This document shows, piece by piece, positions 42,401-57,400 of a stretch of 64,000 nt of DNA. The position numbers and the translations under genes were made by a program. The first letter of the stretch is position 1, and every line of letters starts with the position of its first letter. This DNA comes from Roridomyces roridus (Eukaryota > Basidiomycota > Agaricomycetes > Agaricales > Mycenaceae), in contig JARKIF010000046.1 in assembly GCA_029378245.1 (NCBI GenBank), positions 124,001 to 188,000 of the forward strand. The letters are read 5' to 3'. The notes under the pieces are model-generated. The model saw only the letters and a program-made list of their open reading frames with translations. It made no database searches and was not told the origin of the DNA.

Positions 42401-45400
42401 ATGCGAGAGGGCTCGCCCACGCTCTCGGAAGGCCAGGCGTGATGGAGTCGTACTACAATCGCGCACCCCTCCTCGTCGACGGTCCGACAACACGACAATA
42501 TTGAATAGACGAAGGCAGAGGCAGTGCGCGACGGACGAGGACGCCGCGTGCGCAGTCTCCCGTCGCCACGCACCTTGACGACGTAGAAAGGATTGGACAG
42601 CAACCCGAGGCGCGTAAGTACTATCGCGGAGGTGCAGGAGCGACCATTAGGGGAAGATGGAGACCCGCCAGGTCTGACGGCGTCGAGGGTGAGTCGCTAA
42701 CCGGTATCGTCGAGGTTCGGCAGCGACGGGGAATCTTTGGACGAGGGGGATGTGAGGAAGATGGGGCATCTGCTGGCTGACTGAGACTCGACCGCACGCG
42801 AACGAACCGTCCGTCCGTGTGCAGCCCGCGACCTCCTTCCCTCCAAGGTCGCCTGCGAAACGTCGGTGGGCTGGCGGACGAAGTTGAGGAAGGCAATCCA
42901 AGATGCAGTCCGTGCCCACGGTCAGGGTAAGATGTGGAAGCGCAGCCTGGGATGAGGATGAGTACCTTGAGACCGAAGGAAAGCGAAGATACACCGTCTA
43001 ACGGTCATTAATGCCTGAACCGTAGCACCGCCGCGGTTACTATGTGAGTACAGGTGGCAAAGATGCTGCTGAAATGCGATTGAGAACAGCGACGAGGAGG
43101 AGAGCAAGGCCTCGGCGGGGGTTGCGAGGGCGACGAAAACGTCTTGGTACGAGGATGAGACCCGGCGGAAGGGAGAACAGGCACAGGACGCACATCGTAG
43201 TATATGACCAGGAGAGGTCCGTCATTGGCGTTCGTCGTCGTCAGGTCCGGGAGCAGAGGCAGCATACGCCTCTCGTGGGCAACGCAGCGGAGATGGGGCG
43301 TACATCGGATTAGGAAGGCCCAAGTCAATGCTTGTAAGAGATGAGCGGGAATCGTCAAGAGGGCGCAAAGACGCACGAGGAGCCAGTGTATACGAGACGT
43401 CCCCAGTCGATAGGCGTGGAATGAGCCATGGCAAGCGAATCTTAGCGTGGATGGTCCTGCGGTACATCTGAAGCATTTATGGGGGTATCGTCCAGGGAAG
43501 CAGACGTCCTTGTCGTGCGCAAGTAGCTTGAGTCATGGCTGGGCTGGGTTGGAAGCGCAGTCGCTTGGGAATCGCAGTGGGGGAGAAAAGACAGGATTGA
43601 TTTGGTATTGATCTCGGAGTTCCGACGCCCGCCATCACTGAGTCAGCTTTGCTGTCGACCACCATCTCCCTTTGATCTCCCTTGCTCTCCACTTGGAACG
43701 CTGGGCTCTTCTCGGCGGCGGTACTCCTAGATCATTCTCTCATTGTTTTCAGCCCCTCGAGGACACGAAACTGGGCTGAATCTTGGTCGCGATCCGAGCC
43801 TTGGGCGCAGTGTGAATTACCAGGCGGCCGGCCTACCAGCGAGGTCTCTCCTACTTCGATAAAATGAACAGTACTTTGATATAATACATATTAGCGCTGC
43901 CTTTCTTGGAAGCAGCCCAATCCGAGGTAAAGACATCAACTTGCAACGGCTGCTGCTTTATTCAAAATTGGACTCATATGGGGCGTTCAAGACTTGCCGG
44001 TTCGCCGCTTGTAACTCTATCCATGTCTCGCCCAATTCAACCTCACAGCAAGCAACTCCCAAGCTCACAACAAATGGAATATTACCGCCGCCACGCTCCC
44101 ATCGTCGTAACTCTGAATACACCGCGGATGGCCCCTCAATCTTCGCTTATCACGAGACCCTAGCCCTCTTTGAGACCTTTGGCCACAGCGCCAAGTTCAC
44201 CACCTTCCACACAACCCCCGTCCCGTTTCAAACTCCGCTTCCTTCCCCGAGCTCTCCACGACTCGACCCTTCCGCGCCCGCCCTTCGGGGTCGTAGTGAC
44301 TCCTATATTCAAGCAGGTCCATTCTCCACGACTTTTTTCAGCCTATTGATATTGTCTCCTCGGGCTTTCCGGACCAGAAATGATATTCCCTTCGCCCTTT
44401 TCTGGTTGTTGACACTCCGCCGACTACCCACGCCTGCTCAGCGATGGATCTAAGACCCGCTATATTATCTGGAGCCCGCGGTTTCAACATCTTGGCTGGA
44501 ATATCGTCTATCTTTCGGCGCCTGGCGTATGTGGATTCTTCTCCAGTTGGAATCCGGACCTGCAACAGCATTCTCGCAGTACGTCGATAACTCGACGCAC
44601 CCTTGCTCTTCTAACCACCGAGACTTGCCAACATCGACCCAGAATTCCATGTGATTCAAACTCAACTTCGGCAAGACACAGACCCTCTACCACGCCATTA
44701 TCAATCACACATCGAGGCTCGAGCCATATCCCTCTAAAGTCCGTTCTACTTTCCACAGCCCGAGATATCCTTCAAGTGCAGCATCGCCAAGGAAGAGTAT
44801 AAATTTACTCCTCCCAGGCCTCGTCACCGTCCGCCGAAACGGCAGAATCAAGCCTGACAGAATGCCATTCAATTTCAAGTACTGAATGAAATATCCGCAC
44901 ACACCCCAGATCCCTCGCCCGAGCAACGTCTTCGTATCGCGATTTCTTCAGGTGTGTCGACGGGGACTATCACAAACTGGTGCGTGTTATGTTGAGCGGA
45001 AAGGAAAAGAGAAACTGAAGCCTTCACCAAGATACTGGAATAAAAGGAAACGGCTGCGCCCTCCGTATGTCGCCGTATCCGCACGAGATGAGCGTCAAGA
45101 AGAGCGATACCTTTCCGTACTTTTTTGACAACGGTCTGTTGGGTGATCTCCTCTTCGCGTTTGATTCATGATATTTCATTGAGAACGGGGACGAAGGTTC
45201 TAAGACCGCGCCGTCGTGGTCATTTTTTTTACTCTTCTCAACCTTGTCAACCTTCCTGCAATGCGCTCAAGTCTCTCTCATTCCCGGAATCTTCACGCAA
45301 ATTCGCAAGATCCTGTCCGCTACAGCTTCAACTGACCGTTTGGCACTCAGTGCAACTCGGCATGTCCTGAGGTTTGTTTGCTTTTCGTCGAGTTGATTTT

Positions 45401-48400
45401 GGAACCTGCGACTAATACTTAGCAGTAACATTTAACAACCAAGCGCTCAACGATCAGCTGGCCAAACTCAAGGTCTGCATAATGACATCTTGTCGTGAAT
45501 GCGATCCGATCAAGGAGCTTGGTCGGACGGTCCCCGTACAAAATGGAAGCGGCTGGCTGTTCAAGGCACCCGTGCCGAGCCACTTGAACGTGATCTTTGT
45601 CGTCCAGTGAGAGGATTGAGACAGTCACCTGCTCGTTTCATCCGGTGTGGCTTGATTCATACAGCCATGCATTCCGAGGATAGAACCCCGAAACGCTTGA
45701 CCAGCGCTCGCAGACCACCAACTTCCAAGTCCGGCTGAAGAGCAGTGTGATTTTCATGACCCCGTAGTTGATGATTTCGATGGGATAGTTGATTTTAGAC
45801 ATAAAAACGAGCGGGTGACCGTTCGACATGACAGCGGGAGTTGGATTGGCATGTGTTATGTCCCTGTCGCCGTTGATGGACATGGCCGGCTGACCTTCGG
45901 CAGTGCTCGGAGGTTAGATGGTAATGATGAGAGGGCCAGCTGACTTCCGAAGGTGTAAAAATTCGACGTTGAGTTGAGAATAGAGTGATGGCGCCACACC
46001 ACGGAGGTCTATAAGAATGCTCAGTGTCTGACTTCCAAACACACATATGTGCACTACTGCAATGTCTCAACTTGCATTCTCACTGTTGTTTTCCGCCATA
46101 TCTTTGATTCCCCACCACGCATCTCGCTACACTCTACTCGGGTTCAGCGCTGTTTTTGTCGTTGCAAGTGCCGCCTATTACCAGCACCCTTCTGCACCTG
46201 CACAGCTCCGAGACCTTGAAGAACTTATCAAGCAGACCGAGGACACCTTACGCGAGGCTCACAATGAATTTCCCCTCAACTTCAGAGTCAGCCTCGCGGG
46301 GCAGGGTATTCGATTGTTAAAGTACGCAACTCCTTGGAAGCCTTATAATTTATTACTGCCCAGTGACAATTTCTTCCATAGGGAGAAACGGACGGCATCT
46401 ATGATACACTGCCGCCTGCTGGAGACGCATCTCTCGATGTTCACTCTCAGGAGATACTTTATCATTTCTGGGGACATCCGTCGGTGTGCTCGTGAAGTCA
46501 AGCACATTCATACAGTCGTGGAGGCAAGTGCACTCTGAATCTAATCTGGATACATCTCATCGCGCGGCTACCAGCTATTGTTCGAGACCGAACGCCAGCG
46601 CTATTATACGGCGGATATCAATGAGACTGAAACCATGCTCGCTGGTTTTCAGGTTGGACGTACCGGCGATTTTTTCAGGTGTGTCTCGACGTAACATGGC
46701 GAGCTTGTATTGACTAGGTGGCATTTACACAGCGTCTAGGGGATATTGGTTCGTTGCACTCATAAGGCGGTTGATAGTATTACTTAATTTGGATTGACAT
46801 TATCTACATCATGATCTAATCACAACCGTGGGAAATTGGAATGATCAAACCTTGATGTGTTCGTTGACTGCAAACAACCCAATATCCGGTGGTGGCGGCT
46901 CAGACTCAACTTGCAATCAGAATTGGTAGAAAATCAGTGTGGCCCCACCCACCTCGGATCGAGAACTCGCGCGCGGCGCCATTGCATTCAAATAACTAAT
47001 TATCTGGTCTTAGCGCCCTTGAAGCGCCCACTGACAACTGCGTCCAGCGTGTGCATTCATCATCATGTCGGGAGGGCTTTCGGACTTGGAGACATGCCTA
47101 GTACCTACTCGGGAAGCTTTCGAGTGTAGTTGCTTAATTGGAACTGCCGCGTCCCAACAGGGATTGCAGATCAGAGAAGATTCCCCTGGAACAGGCAGTG
47201 CGTCAATGCGGGCGGATGCGGTCGTTACACAGGGTATCGGTGTGAATTAAGAATCTCACGCTGCATACATATATAATGCGTAGCTAGAGGCTATTTACAC
47301 CGTGGGCTCAATTTGACACCGCCGAAGCTCCCTCCATACCCACTCCCCACCACCACCTGTCGAGTCATGTTCTCCGGAGCGCAATCCGTCCTTATCAGCG
47401 GCGGGACATTCAATGTCGCTGCTCCACCTCCGCTCCGAGTCGCCCAAGAACCGGCTGAAATTTTTCATGTACGTCAACCAAGCATTGCCAGATGACCCCG
47501 ACTGACCCTGCACTCAGTGGCTGCTTAACATCGAAAGTCGTCTCAGACAAATGGAAATGAGCCTGCACAGAGGCGCACCAGGACATCACCACGACTGTGA
47601 CGCCGAGTCTCTCGACGCCATACTTGTCCCTCCCTCATCAAACATTCAACTCGGCACCCCGACGCGCCGCTGGCACATGCAGGGATCACTCAGTGCTCCG
47701 GGCTCAAGGTGCGACTTTTTCCTTTCAAGTTCGTTGTGCACCTCCCTCACACTTTCCAGCCGAACTCAAGGAAAAACAAGCAAGACAAAAGACAATATCA
47801 CTGCGGCGCAATTCCGAGAGCTGATAGACGCGTTCGCGCGGACGCCAGTTCCTTCGGCAGAGGAGCGACGCCGGATTGCAAGAGACTTGAATTTGTCGGC
47901 GCGGTGCGTCAGAAGCTGGTGCGTTCACAGTCGCTCAACCTTGATGGCGGGGTGGTAATTAATTTTGCCCGTGGAGGTTCTGGAATAGACAGATGCGGCA
48001 AAGTCAAAGAGCCCGTTGGTGATGTGAACACAGCCCAGTAACGCGTAGATAACAGCTCTTGAACAAATTGTTGATGAACAAGCTAATAATGAAACCGTGT
48101 GAAAGATCACGCCATTGGTGATTGATCTTGTTGACCACATCACGTGTCGCGTGGCTTCTTTGACCCAAACCACCACCATGACGAACTCCGCCTTGTCCTC
48201 CGGCGCGACAGCCACTGTCAGAGTGCTCTCACTCCCCGAACTCATCTCACCTATCCTCGACGGTCTCGACTCCATCGCTGCCGCAAGGGGGTGTCAACGG
48301 CCGAAATTCTGACACCGGGTGGGGGAGGGGGGGGTCCCCCCGGAGGGCTTAAAAAACTTTTTGACCTGTATTTCAAAAAGTTGCAGAGGACTGTAAAACC

Positions 48401-51400
48401 ACCAGAAACACAGTTCTACACCAAGGAGGTGCTTTTTTCAGACTCAGGAGCAAGATTGATGAAAATTTCCTAATTGAGCTGACATTGATGGCATCAGACT
48501 ATTCTGGATGGTTTTGGACAACATAATGGCAATCCTGGTTGAGAGCTGGGTGCCCTTGTACTCAAAATGCACTGTGTCAGTAGATCTTCACCTTTGTAGG
48601 GAACCGGTGGCTGAATTTGGAATGGGGGATCGAGCTGATTGAGATCAAATCTTGATGGCCAAGCTGATCGTGGGAAACACCTGCCCTATATGGTGGGGGG
48701 AGGGGGGGGTGGGGTCCCGGTGGAGGGCTTAAAAAACCTTTTGAGTGGATATCCGTTTTTCGAAAGTTGACACCCCCTTGCGCTGCCGACCTCTGCGCTT
48801 GCGCCCTCCTAAATCGCACTTGGACCCTCCTTGCCCAAAAGCTCATCTTCTCCACCATCTTCATCCAATGGAACCTCGAGTCCTCCACTCGCCTCGCCCG
48901 TCTAGTCTTGATCCTCGAAGTGTCACCCCACCTCGTGGATCACGTCTGCGAGCTGCACCTCGCTTTGCCACCTGGAATCAATCCCAGCGACGTGGAGCGC
49001 CTCAGTGAATTTCCGTTCCCGCGACTTCACACCTTGTCGCTCACATGCGTGAGCACACGCCTCTCTTCTGCTTGTTTGCCTTCGATGAGGCGATTGCTTG
49101 CAAAGCCCGGAGTGACGACCGTGGCGTTTACGTGTGGGTTTGAGGACCCGGACGAGTATTTCGATGTCTGGGACGGCTGCTCCATGAGCATCAGACGTCT
49201 GCATCTCAACTTCTACCCCGAGCCGCCTCCTTCGTTCACTCCCGGCAGCAGGGAGAAACGAGTCCCGATCGAGGTTATGGACGGCCTGCCGCTCATCGTA
49301 TATTATTGGTCGGACCCACGTTGCCCATTTGACCTTTCGACGCTGCGGGCGGTGCAGCTGCGTGGACGATACCCGAGACTCCCGACGGAAGATCTAACGG
49401 CTGCGGCGAGGGAGAAGATAGAGATTGTGTCCGTCCAGGTGTGTCTCTGCTCTGTCTCCCCCTGGTGATGCTAATACGGACGCTTCCAGATTTATTGGGA
49501 ACATATTGATCTCTCGGCCTTTGGCTGCATCAAACAGCTCATCGTCGCTGTTGACGCGGAGGACGTCGCGCCAACTTTGCAAACGATCCGCTCACTCTCT
49601 GACTCGGCGAGCAAGACGCTTCAAGTTGTGCGGCTTGACGTAAAACTGCGGCCTGTGACCCATAATCCATTGCCGCTGGAAGGGCTGTTCCAAGCGATCG
49701 AGGAGGTGAAGGGTTTGTTGAGTCACAGTGGGTTGAGGGTGGTGGAGGTCTTGTTACCAATCGAGACGCCGAGGCTCTTGCCTTTGGATTCAATCGATCA
49801 CGGGGCCGGGCAGCAAGACGGCAGGGTGGATATTCGGTGGAGTGCGTGCTTCCATTCCTCTGTTTATCGTGCAAAGCTGACCATTGGTAGATTTCCGACC
49901 CGAAGAGCCCGAGAATTGGTCGGTGCTCATACGCATTCCCGGCGAGGTTGCGTGAAAGAGCGAGGGAGGCGGGGACGATTTCCTGATCATCTGTTCATAC
50001 CCTTCAACATCTTGTCCAGCCTTCACCGGCTGCCCGATATTGTCCTCTATGATATTATATCGACGTTATGTCAGTGAGGGAACTCGATTTTGAACTCAGC
50101 CAGCGAAGTTCTCCGGATCTCAAGGAGAAAGTACAGGCCTGAAATCCGAATCGACAGAGAAGAGGGCATTCGCAGCGCAACGAGGCCCTGGTCCCGGTAA
50201 ACGACTGACATCTCCACACTTGGGTTGTTGTACTGACGCCGGCGACTTTCAAACTTTGAGCGAATGTGAAAGAAAACAAGGCTAACCCGAGGCGGGGAAT
50301 CGAACCATCTCTAAGCATCATTACGTTCGGCATGGTGCTGATTAGATCAAAATGATACGATCAGTTGTCCCTGTACCGCCCTGCTTGGGCAATGTTTGCG
50401 ATTGCTTTTGCTTCTGTCCGTCATGGCGTCTCCCTTGAACCTTCAGCTCAACGCCAATGAGAGGGTCGAAAAACCTACTGAGACTACCCCGGCAGTCATA
50501 TCGGTCGACAAACTTGTCCAGACGGCTATTTCAGTCATAAAAGTCACCGCAGTGAGTCGCCTCTTGGTCGTGTCGCGTCGCCGTACGCTTATGCACACAC
50601 CAGGCCCCCGCTCACTATACCATTCAAGACGTCGCGGAAGAGATACCATCCATTTGTTATGCTCCCGGCACGGAAGAGCATTCTTTAATGGTCGATTTCA
50701 AGAGACTGAAATGTCAGTACCTCGTGGAGAGAACCAGAGTGCGTGTTGAGCTCTCCGTGTCTCGGAGCACTTTCTCATCGCATCCATGCAGGAGCGGACT
50801 CAAAGCCTTTTGTTCCTCCAGAAGCTACTCATCTACTACGGCGGTGTCGCGAGTGCTGATGCCGTTCCTGCACACTCCACTCCCACACCCTAGTCTCATG
50901 CGAGCGCCGTCCGCCGTTTCCTATACTGTCCATAGGAATCTCGCAAGGCGTCCGGCTGCGCGGAGGGGACGACCACTAAGACTGCGACTGCGATGACGAG
51001 GAGCAAGAGAAGGAGGAGTGATGCGCTTGCCAGGGCCGTGGTGACTGGGCCTATCTATTTCTTGTTGTTTCTGTATCCCTTGTACTAAACTCGATTTACG
51101 TGAAGACACTTCATACCAGAGCTTGTGTTCTGTGTGGCTCGTTGGGTCAGCATTTCAATGTGTATCGGAGATAATTTACAGCAACCCCGAATTTAAGCCC
51201 TCCTCAAATGACTTGCCTCGTCCGGGTAGATCGCCCCCTCTGAGCATCAATTCAGTTGTGGCGTTGTTGCATCGAACGTCAAAGAGGACTCACTTAAACC
51301 TCCAACCTGGAGCTCCCCCATTGTCAACCCTGGCTTCAAATTATGTGGAACCCGATCGAGCTTGAGCAGACGCAAAGCGTTATCACGGCCGATGGCGGAC

Positions 51401-54400
51401 AAGTCGGGCTGTGATCTACGGGTGTACTCGATGGGCAGGAGTTGGAACTAATCACGGAAACTTCAACGCACAAAGGGAGGTTATCAAGCCAAGTACTTGC
51501 TTCCAACAAACCATCTTCGTACGGGTAGTCGATCGAGAACATGATTCGGGAGGAAGATAGCTCGGCGATGGCGCCTTGAAGGGAGCGGGTGGAGAAGTGT
51601 CCGCTTGCTGTTCATTCGGGGTGAGTGAGTAACTCTCTTTCTGCGTGAGGACTTACTTGTGATATGCATGTTGGTGGCGAAATAGTCGCGGATCGTTTGG
51701 GTTTTCGACATGCGCATTTGTGGGAAGCGATCGCCTGCTTGCGGAAAGCGAAAGTAAGTATCATATCAGTACAGTGTACACGATGAGAAAACAAAATACT
51801 GACGGTCGAGCTTATGGTCAAGCCGCCACAAGTCGAACGGTATCTGTAGGTTCAACAATCCCGTGAGTGTCCCAGTACTTCAAAATCACTCCGATTCACT
51901 CACATGCTCCCCCATATGCCCGAACACGAGCTGGACTCCAGGAAAACGGTCGAAAAGGCCGGACGTCGCAATACCGAGGATGTGGAGGGATAGTTGGTTG
52001 GCGAATCCCCATGGGGCGTCGACGAGGCAGCTGCGGCCGCGGTAAAGTTGGTCGTATATGACTTTGGATGGGAGTCGTGGGTGCATGTAGACCGGGACGG
52101 AAAGGTGTTGCGCGGTGGACCAGAACATCTGTGCGATTCCGAGTCCTTGTAAGTTTCCTCTACTCGGTGGGATGAACTGACGTCGTATTTCGGGTTGTCG
52201 TAGAACAACATGGTCTGCAAATTGGGTCGGTAAATAAAGCTCGATAGTCATTGGTCGAATTCTTACATTGCCATCGGGTCCGCTACTCTGAAAGTCATTG
52301 ATCAACACTCCAACGCATCCCAGTTCGACAACTGCGCGGGTCAGCTCCTCTGCGGCTTGTTTGGGATCGTGCATCGATACCGCCGCGAACGCTGCGAACC
52401 GCGCTGGGTTCGCTCGGACTTTCTCGGCGATGTAGCTTGTTGACAAGTAAGTTGTTCCGGCGAGAGTGTAAGACCAGGCACACTCACTTGTTACTTTCCA
52501 TGGCTAATTTGTGCGCCTCCTCCGCATCGCTGATACCCTGAGGTCCCGGCGACGACAAGGAGAGTACTTGCATCTCGATTCCGGCCTATACAAGTCAGTC
52601 CGGTGAACATCGCTCCTGTCTGTGAAAGTGGAATATTCGCACCTCATCCATGGCAGCTATCCTCCCCTCGATATCCGCCAGATCACGCGCCAGGCACATC
52701 GCACGATCTGGCTCGTAGGCAAACTGCTTTGCTTGCGCTTCGGCGAGGTGCGGGAGGTTGAATGCTTCCTCGAGGATGATCTTGCCTTTCATGTTCAGGA
52801 ATTCGAAGCAAGCGAGTGGGTGAGCGAGTGCGAGGGTATGTGTGTATATATACTCAATCTGAGGCACTCCCGCGGTGCCCCACGCACCCGTTGTGCGGGG
52901 TCCGGGTGCATCACCCGGTGTGGAGGTCCAGACTTCATTTTTCTTCCCGTGCCGCGTGCAGCCGTGGACTCGTGGTATCTCTACTCACGCCACCGAAAGC
53001 GCGGTTCCTCCCTGCGTCGGCGTCGCAGACCCTCCTCAGCATCGTATCCGGATATATACCGAGTCTAACGTCGAGCTGCTCGGTGAAAAAACGGATGCAG
53101 AATCTCGAGCTGAAGCAATCAATATTGATCAGACGATGCGAAGCGAGTGAACTTACAGAGTCTGATCTGCCAATATGGCCAGGGTTACCGCATAGAGGAG
53201 AGATCTGCACGGAGAAGACGCACGAGACAGCCATGCTGCAAGTTTGCTGAAGACGGAACGAATGGTGACCGGTGACCCGTCTCCGTCCAAGTAAGAGCGA
53301 CCGGGGGAGAGAGAATAATGAGGCGCAGCTCTTGGAGGAGAGAAACCTAGTGAGGAAAGTGTGATGCTGTAGTAGAGCTTCTGGCATGCAGCGTCTTCCT
53401 TCCTTTCCGGCGTGGGTGGGCGGAATTCAAGCGGAATTCGATCGTCTTGCAGAAATGGACCTGGGAGGGCCAATCGAGCGTCCGGGCAGCAAGGCAACAC
53501 GAAGTGAGACTGATTGTGCGTCTTTCAAGGCTGTCGACGATGAGGTCGACCAGTTCTCCATGGTGGCAACGAGGCAAGACGGATTACCCAAGCAAATCAT
53601 GATGCGCTATCACTTTGTTAGTATTTGCTCGTCCCTTGCTCCCGGGACCCGACAACCATCCTCGCATCCTCAGCATTCCCATCGCGATTCGCGAACATGC
53701 CAGAGCCACATAATCAGTTTTACTCTGACAGCCCGCTTGCTCCTCTCAATTCCCCTTCTTTCACGCATGTTTCTGCGGCCTGGCGGCTGGAGCTTGAATT
53801 CGGGCATTACCCTCAGGAGCCCATCGACAATTTGATCTGCCGTTACCCACCCACGGTCTTTCACGACAACACACTTTGTCACATGGGCTCTGATCCTCAC
53901 CCCGATACCGCCCTCAAATTCCTGCCCGTGTGCAATACCACCGTCAATCTCGCTTTGTTCGATTACACTGGAGAGCGTCCTTGGAACCATGGAGCTTCAC
54001 CGGCTCTATTTTGTCTCTCATCCATTCACTCATTTCAAAACATTGGACTAGTTTCAAGACGATACATGATCCGATGGTCGTGGGCTGGCATCCCACATCT
54101 CGGGAAGACTGGAAAGTGAGTGATCCACTATGCTGTAAAATGATTCCTCACGTCGAGTCACGTAGACTACTGACCTCGTCCATTGTGGAACAAACGTCTC
54201 TGTCAATTCAACGGCACCTCGGCGTGCCATAACGCGAATCTCATCGGACCACAGGGTCTCTTGCGGACAGATGGGTTCAAAGGTTCGGGTGGACTTACAA
54301 CCTGCAGTCCTAATTCCAATGCTTATAATTTCAGGCTTTTTTGTTAGCGACTGGGGTGCCACCCACCACAGCGCTTCCGACAACGCGAAGGCCGGACTTG

Positions 54401-57400
54401 ATATGGAGTAGCCTGGTGACTACATCCTCATTGGTGGGTGCATTTCGGAATTCCGTGCAACGACAGGTGGTGGGACCTTTGTCGGGTTTCTTGGAATAGG
54501 AAGTCTGGAGAGTGATGTGAATTCAGGCGACGTTACGGTTGCGGTGCGTCCTTGCAAGAGTTCGACATTCCTCGAGCTCATCGGGATCTTGAACAGCGGA
54601 TGAATCAGATGGTCACGAACATCCTCACGCCTTAGTAGGGCCGACTCGGACAAGATTCAGTACGTCTCGCTCTCTGATCCATGTCGTATTTCGATTTGCA
54701 TTATTCTAGATCTACTAGTACAGGGCTATCCGGAAGCGAACTATGACGCGCAGAACCCCGACGGGTCCGGGTCACTCAACCTTAACGTCTCGGTGCGTTC
54801 GGATAACTACACCGCACTAGCCCGCGAGATCGCTTCCGCCTCTGTCGTGCTTCTCAAAAACACGGCGAGGACGCTGCCGCTCCGGTTGTCTGCTCTGAAG
54901 ACCGTCGCCATCGTTGGATTGGACGCCATCATGCCGGATGTCGAGTGCGGGGACTCGAATGAGAATCTGTGAGATGATGGGACGATGAGTATCGGGTCGA
55001 TATTCTCCTCGCTAGCATACATACGAAGCTGATCGCTGAACAGGTGGGGCTCGGGTTCCAATTTGCTTGATTTTACCGTTCTACCCATTACCGCTCTCAA
55101 CGAGACTCTGTCTGCGTCTGGAATAAGCCTCAGGACTTTGCTCTCGAATCATCTATCCTAGGGCCTGCGGCCGCCACGGGGGCTGATATGGCAATTGTCT
55201 TTGGCAATGCGTGCGTATACCGCTGTGAATTCACTTTTCGCTTTTTTAACACGCAACACAGTATGAGCGGCGAGCTCGGGTTTTATCAGAGTGTGAACGG
55301 TAATGAAGGCGACTGGAATGACTTGGAACTCTGGTTCAGTGGGAGTACACTAGTGAGGCTTCTGTTATTCTCTCCCTCCAAATCAACCACCCGTCCTTTA
55401 ACAGATCACCAATGTAGCTCAAGTATCCCAACACAGCTGTGGTAGTTTACTCCGTCGGACCCGTAGACATGTCGGCGTTCGCCAGCAATCCGAATGTCAC
55501 GGTCATTGTGTATGCGAGAGTGCCAGGAGAGCAGACGGCACCTGGGCTCGTCCATGTGTTGACGGGGATCGTTAATGCGAGTGGGCGGTTGCCCTTTAGT
55601 ATCGCAGATGTTTGTGATTTTTCTTCTGATCTACGAACTGCTTGAATGACTTGTGTTTGTACAGGTCGACAGCGATTATAACTCCACGATCGTCACAGAC
55701 CCTGGCTTTCCTCTCGGTTTCCCGGTTGTAAGTCTCCATATCTTCCTGCAAATACATCCGGAGTCGCTGATATATTCTCCAGATCGACCACACGGAAACG
55801 CTCTTCCTGGACTACCGTTCCATGGACGCCGCAGGTATCACCCCACGGTATGATTAAGAAGATCAAGTCGCTGCGGCTGTGATCACTGATTTCAGATACG
55901 AGCTCAATTGATGTCTGCTTTGTGTGTCCGCGCTGCTCCGTCGGCTTATCTGTGACGCGCAGATGGATGCTTAATTAAAGCTCCCTAACTACTTACCTTC
56001 CGCTGACAATCGATCTTTACTCTCGTTCTCCGTTAAATCACGTTGACGTTGCGAGTCTCGAACGAGCATCCGTAATCTGAAAGACTGGCCTGACGCCGAC
56101 ATCATTGCCAGATTCCCACGGTTGGAAGCTGCGGGCTGGCTTCGAATTCGCCTTCCTGCTCGGTGTTCTGATAGTCTGAACGCATTGGGATCAGCAGATA
56201 GCACCAAACCATGCTCCCCTTTTTGAACTAATACCATTCTTCTGCCATGAGCGCTGGTTGTCTGCAATATACCGACAAATACCAGTGACACATCGACGTT
56301 GACACTGCCGCGAGTGGTCTGGACGCCTGTAGCAGCCGTTTTGAGATCCTTGCAACGTCGTGATTTCTACTCCGCATGCCCACGACAATCCGTGAAACGT
56401 TGTGATGGTATTCGCCGGTGAGATCTGGTTCATGGCAGTTGCTTCACCGTGCCCTCATTCCGCTCGTTCGACTAGGCTTCAGGGATATGTAATATTGCGT
56501 CTTCGTTTGTTGTACTCTCCAGCGAATTCAAAGGCGGTTCGAGTCAGTCAGGCTCATGACGGCCTCTCATCTGTGGCTTGTACTCGCGCTGACCGCAACC
56601 AGCCGCAACCAGATAGCCCAAATGTAAACTTGCTTTGAAACTAAAAACGGCAATTTTATCTATGGAAGACTCGAGATCGCATGCTTACTCGGAGTTCCCT
56701 TCTACGGTATTTTCCCGTGGAAGTTCGATTCTCACAAACTTGTGCTCGAATCCCGTGGATATCCTCTCGTGATTCCATTTTCTGGCATTCCACGGGTTGT
56801 CCCTTTTCTCTTTTGTCACTCTGGCCAGCTCTTGTCAATGCGGCTCCATCATCAATCATGGACTAGGGGCTATTCTGTTTGGTCAGGCGTGACCTATGAT
56901 TGACAGGTGCTGACCGATCTCTTTCTTCTCCACTGCGCTCATCCACTCTCTCGCGAAGCTACGTGGATGTCCCGTCCAGGGGGCTTCTCAAGCTGCAAGC
57001 ATGTCGCCTTTCACGACTCGAATCCTACACACGGCTTGATCTCCCTGGCTACAACTCAGATTCCGCTCCCATTCGGCAGAAAGATACCCACTGTGAAGCA
57101 ATGGCGGAGCTCCGATTCCACTGGCCGAGGCTCCGCGGGTGCTCCAAAAAACCTTCTGTACCGGGAACTCCAAGTTCATGTTCTAAACTCGGCTTCAATC
57201 GGACAATACAGCTGCGGTTCACGGATTGACGACAGTCTTTCATTTTCGCCGTTCGTCCTGATTCTTGAAGTAGCCTTTGTAAAGTGATCAGCCAATCCTC
57301 ACTCCTCCTCTCACCCATCCATTGATGCTTCTTCCGCCCACGACAACCTGGTCCAGGCATGCCAGGATGGTCGATCCAATACCGATATCGGGTGGTATGA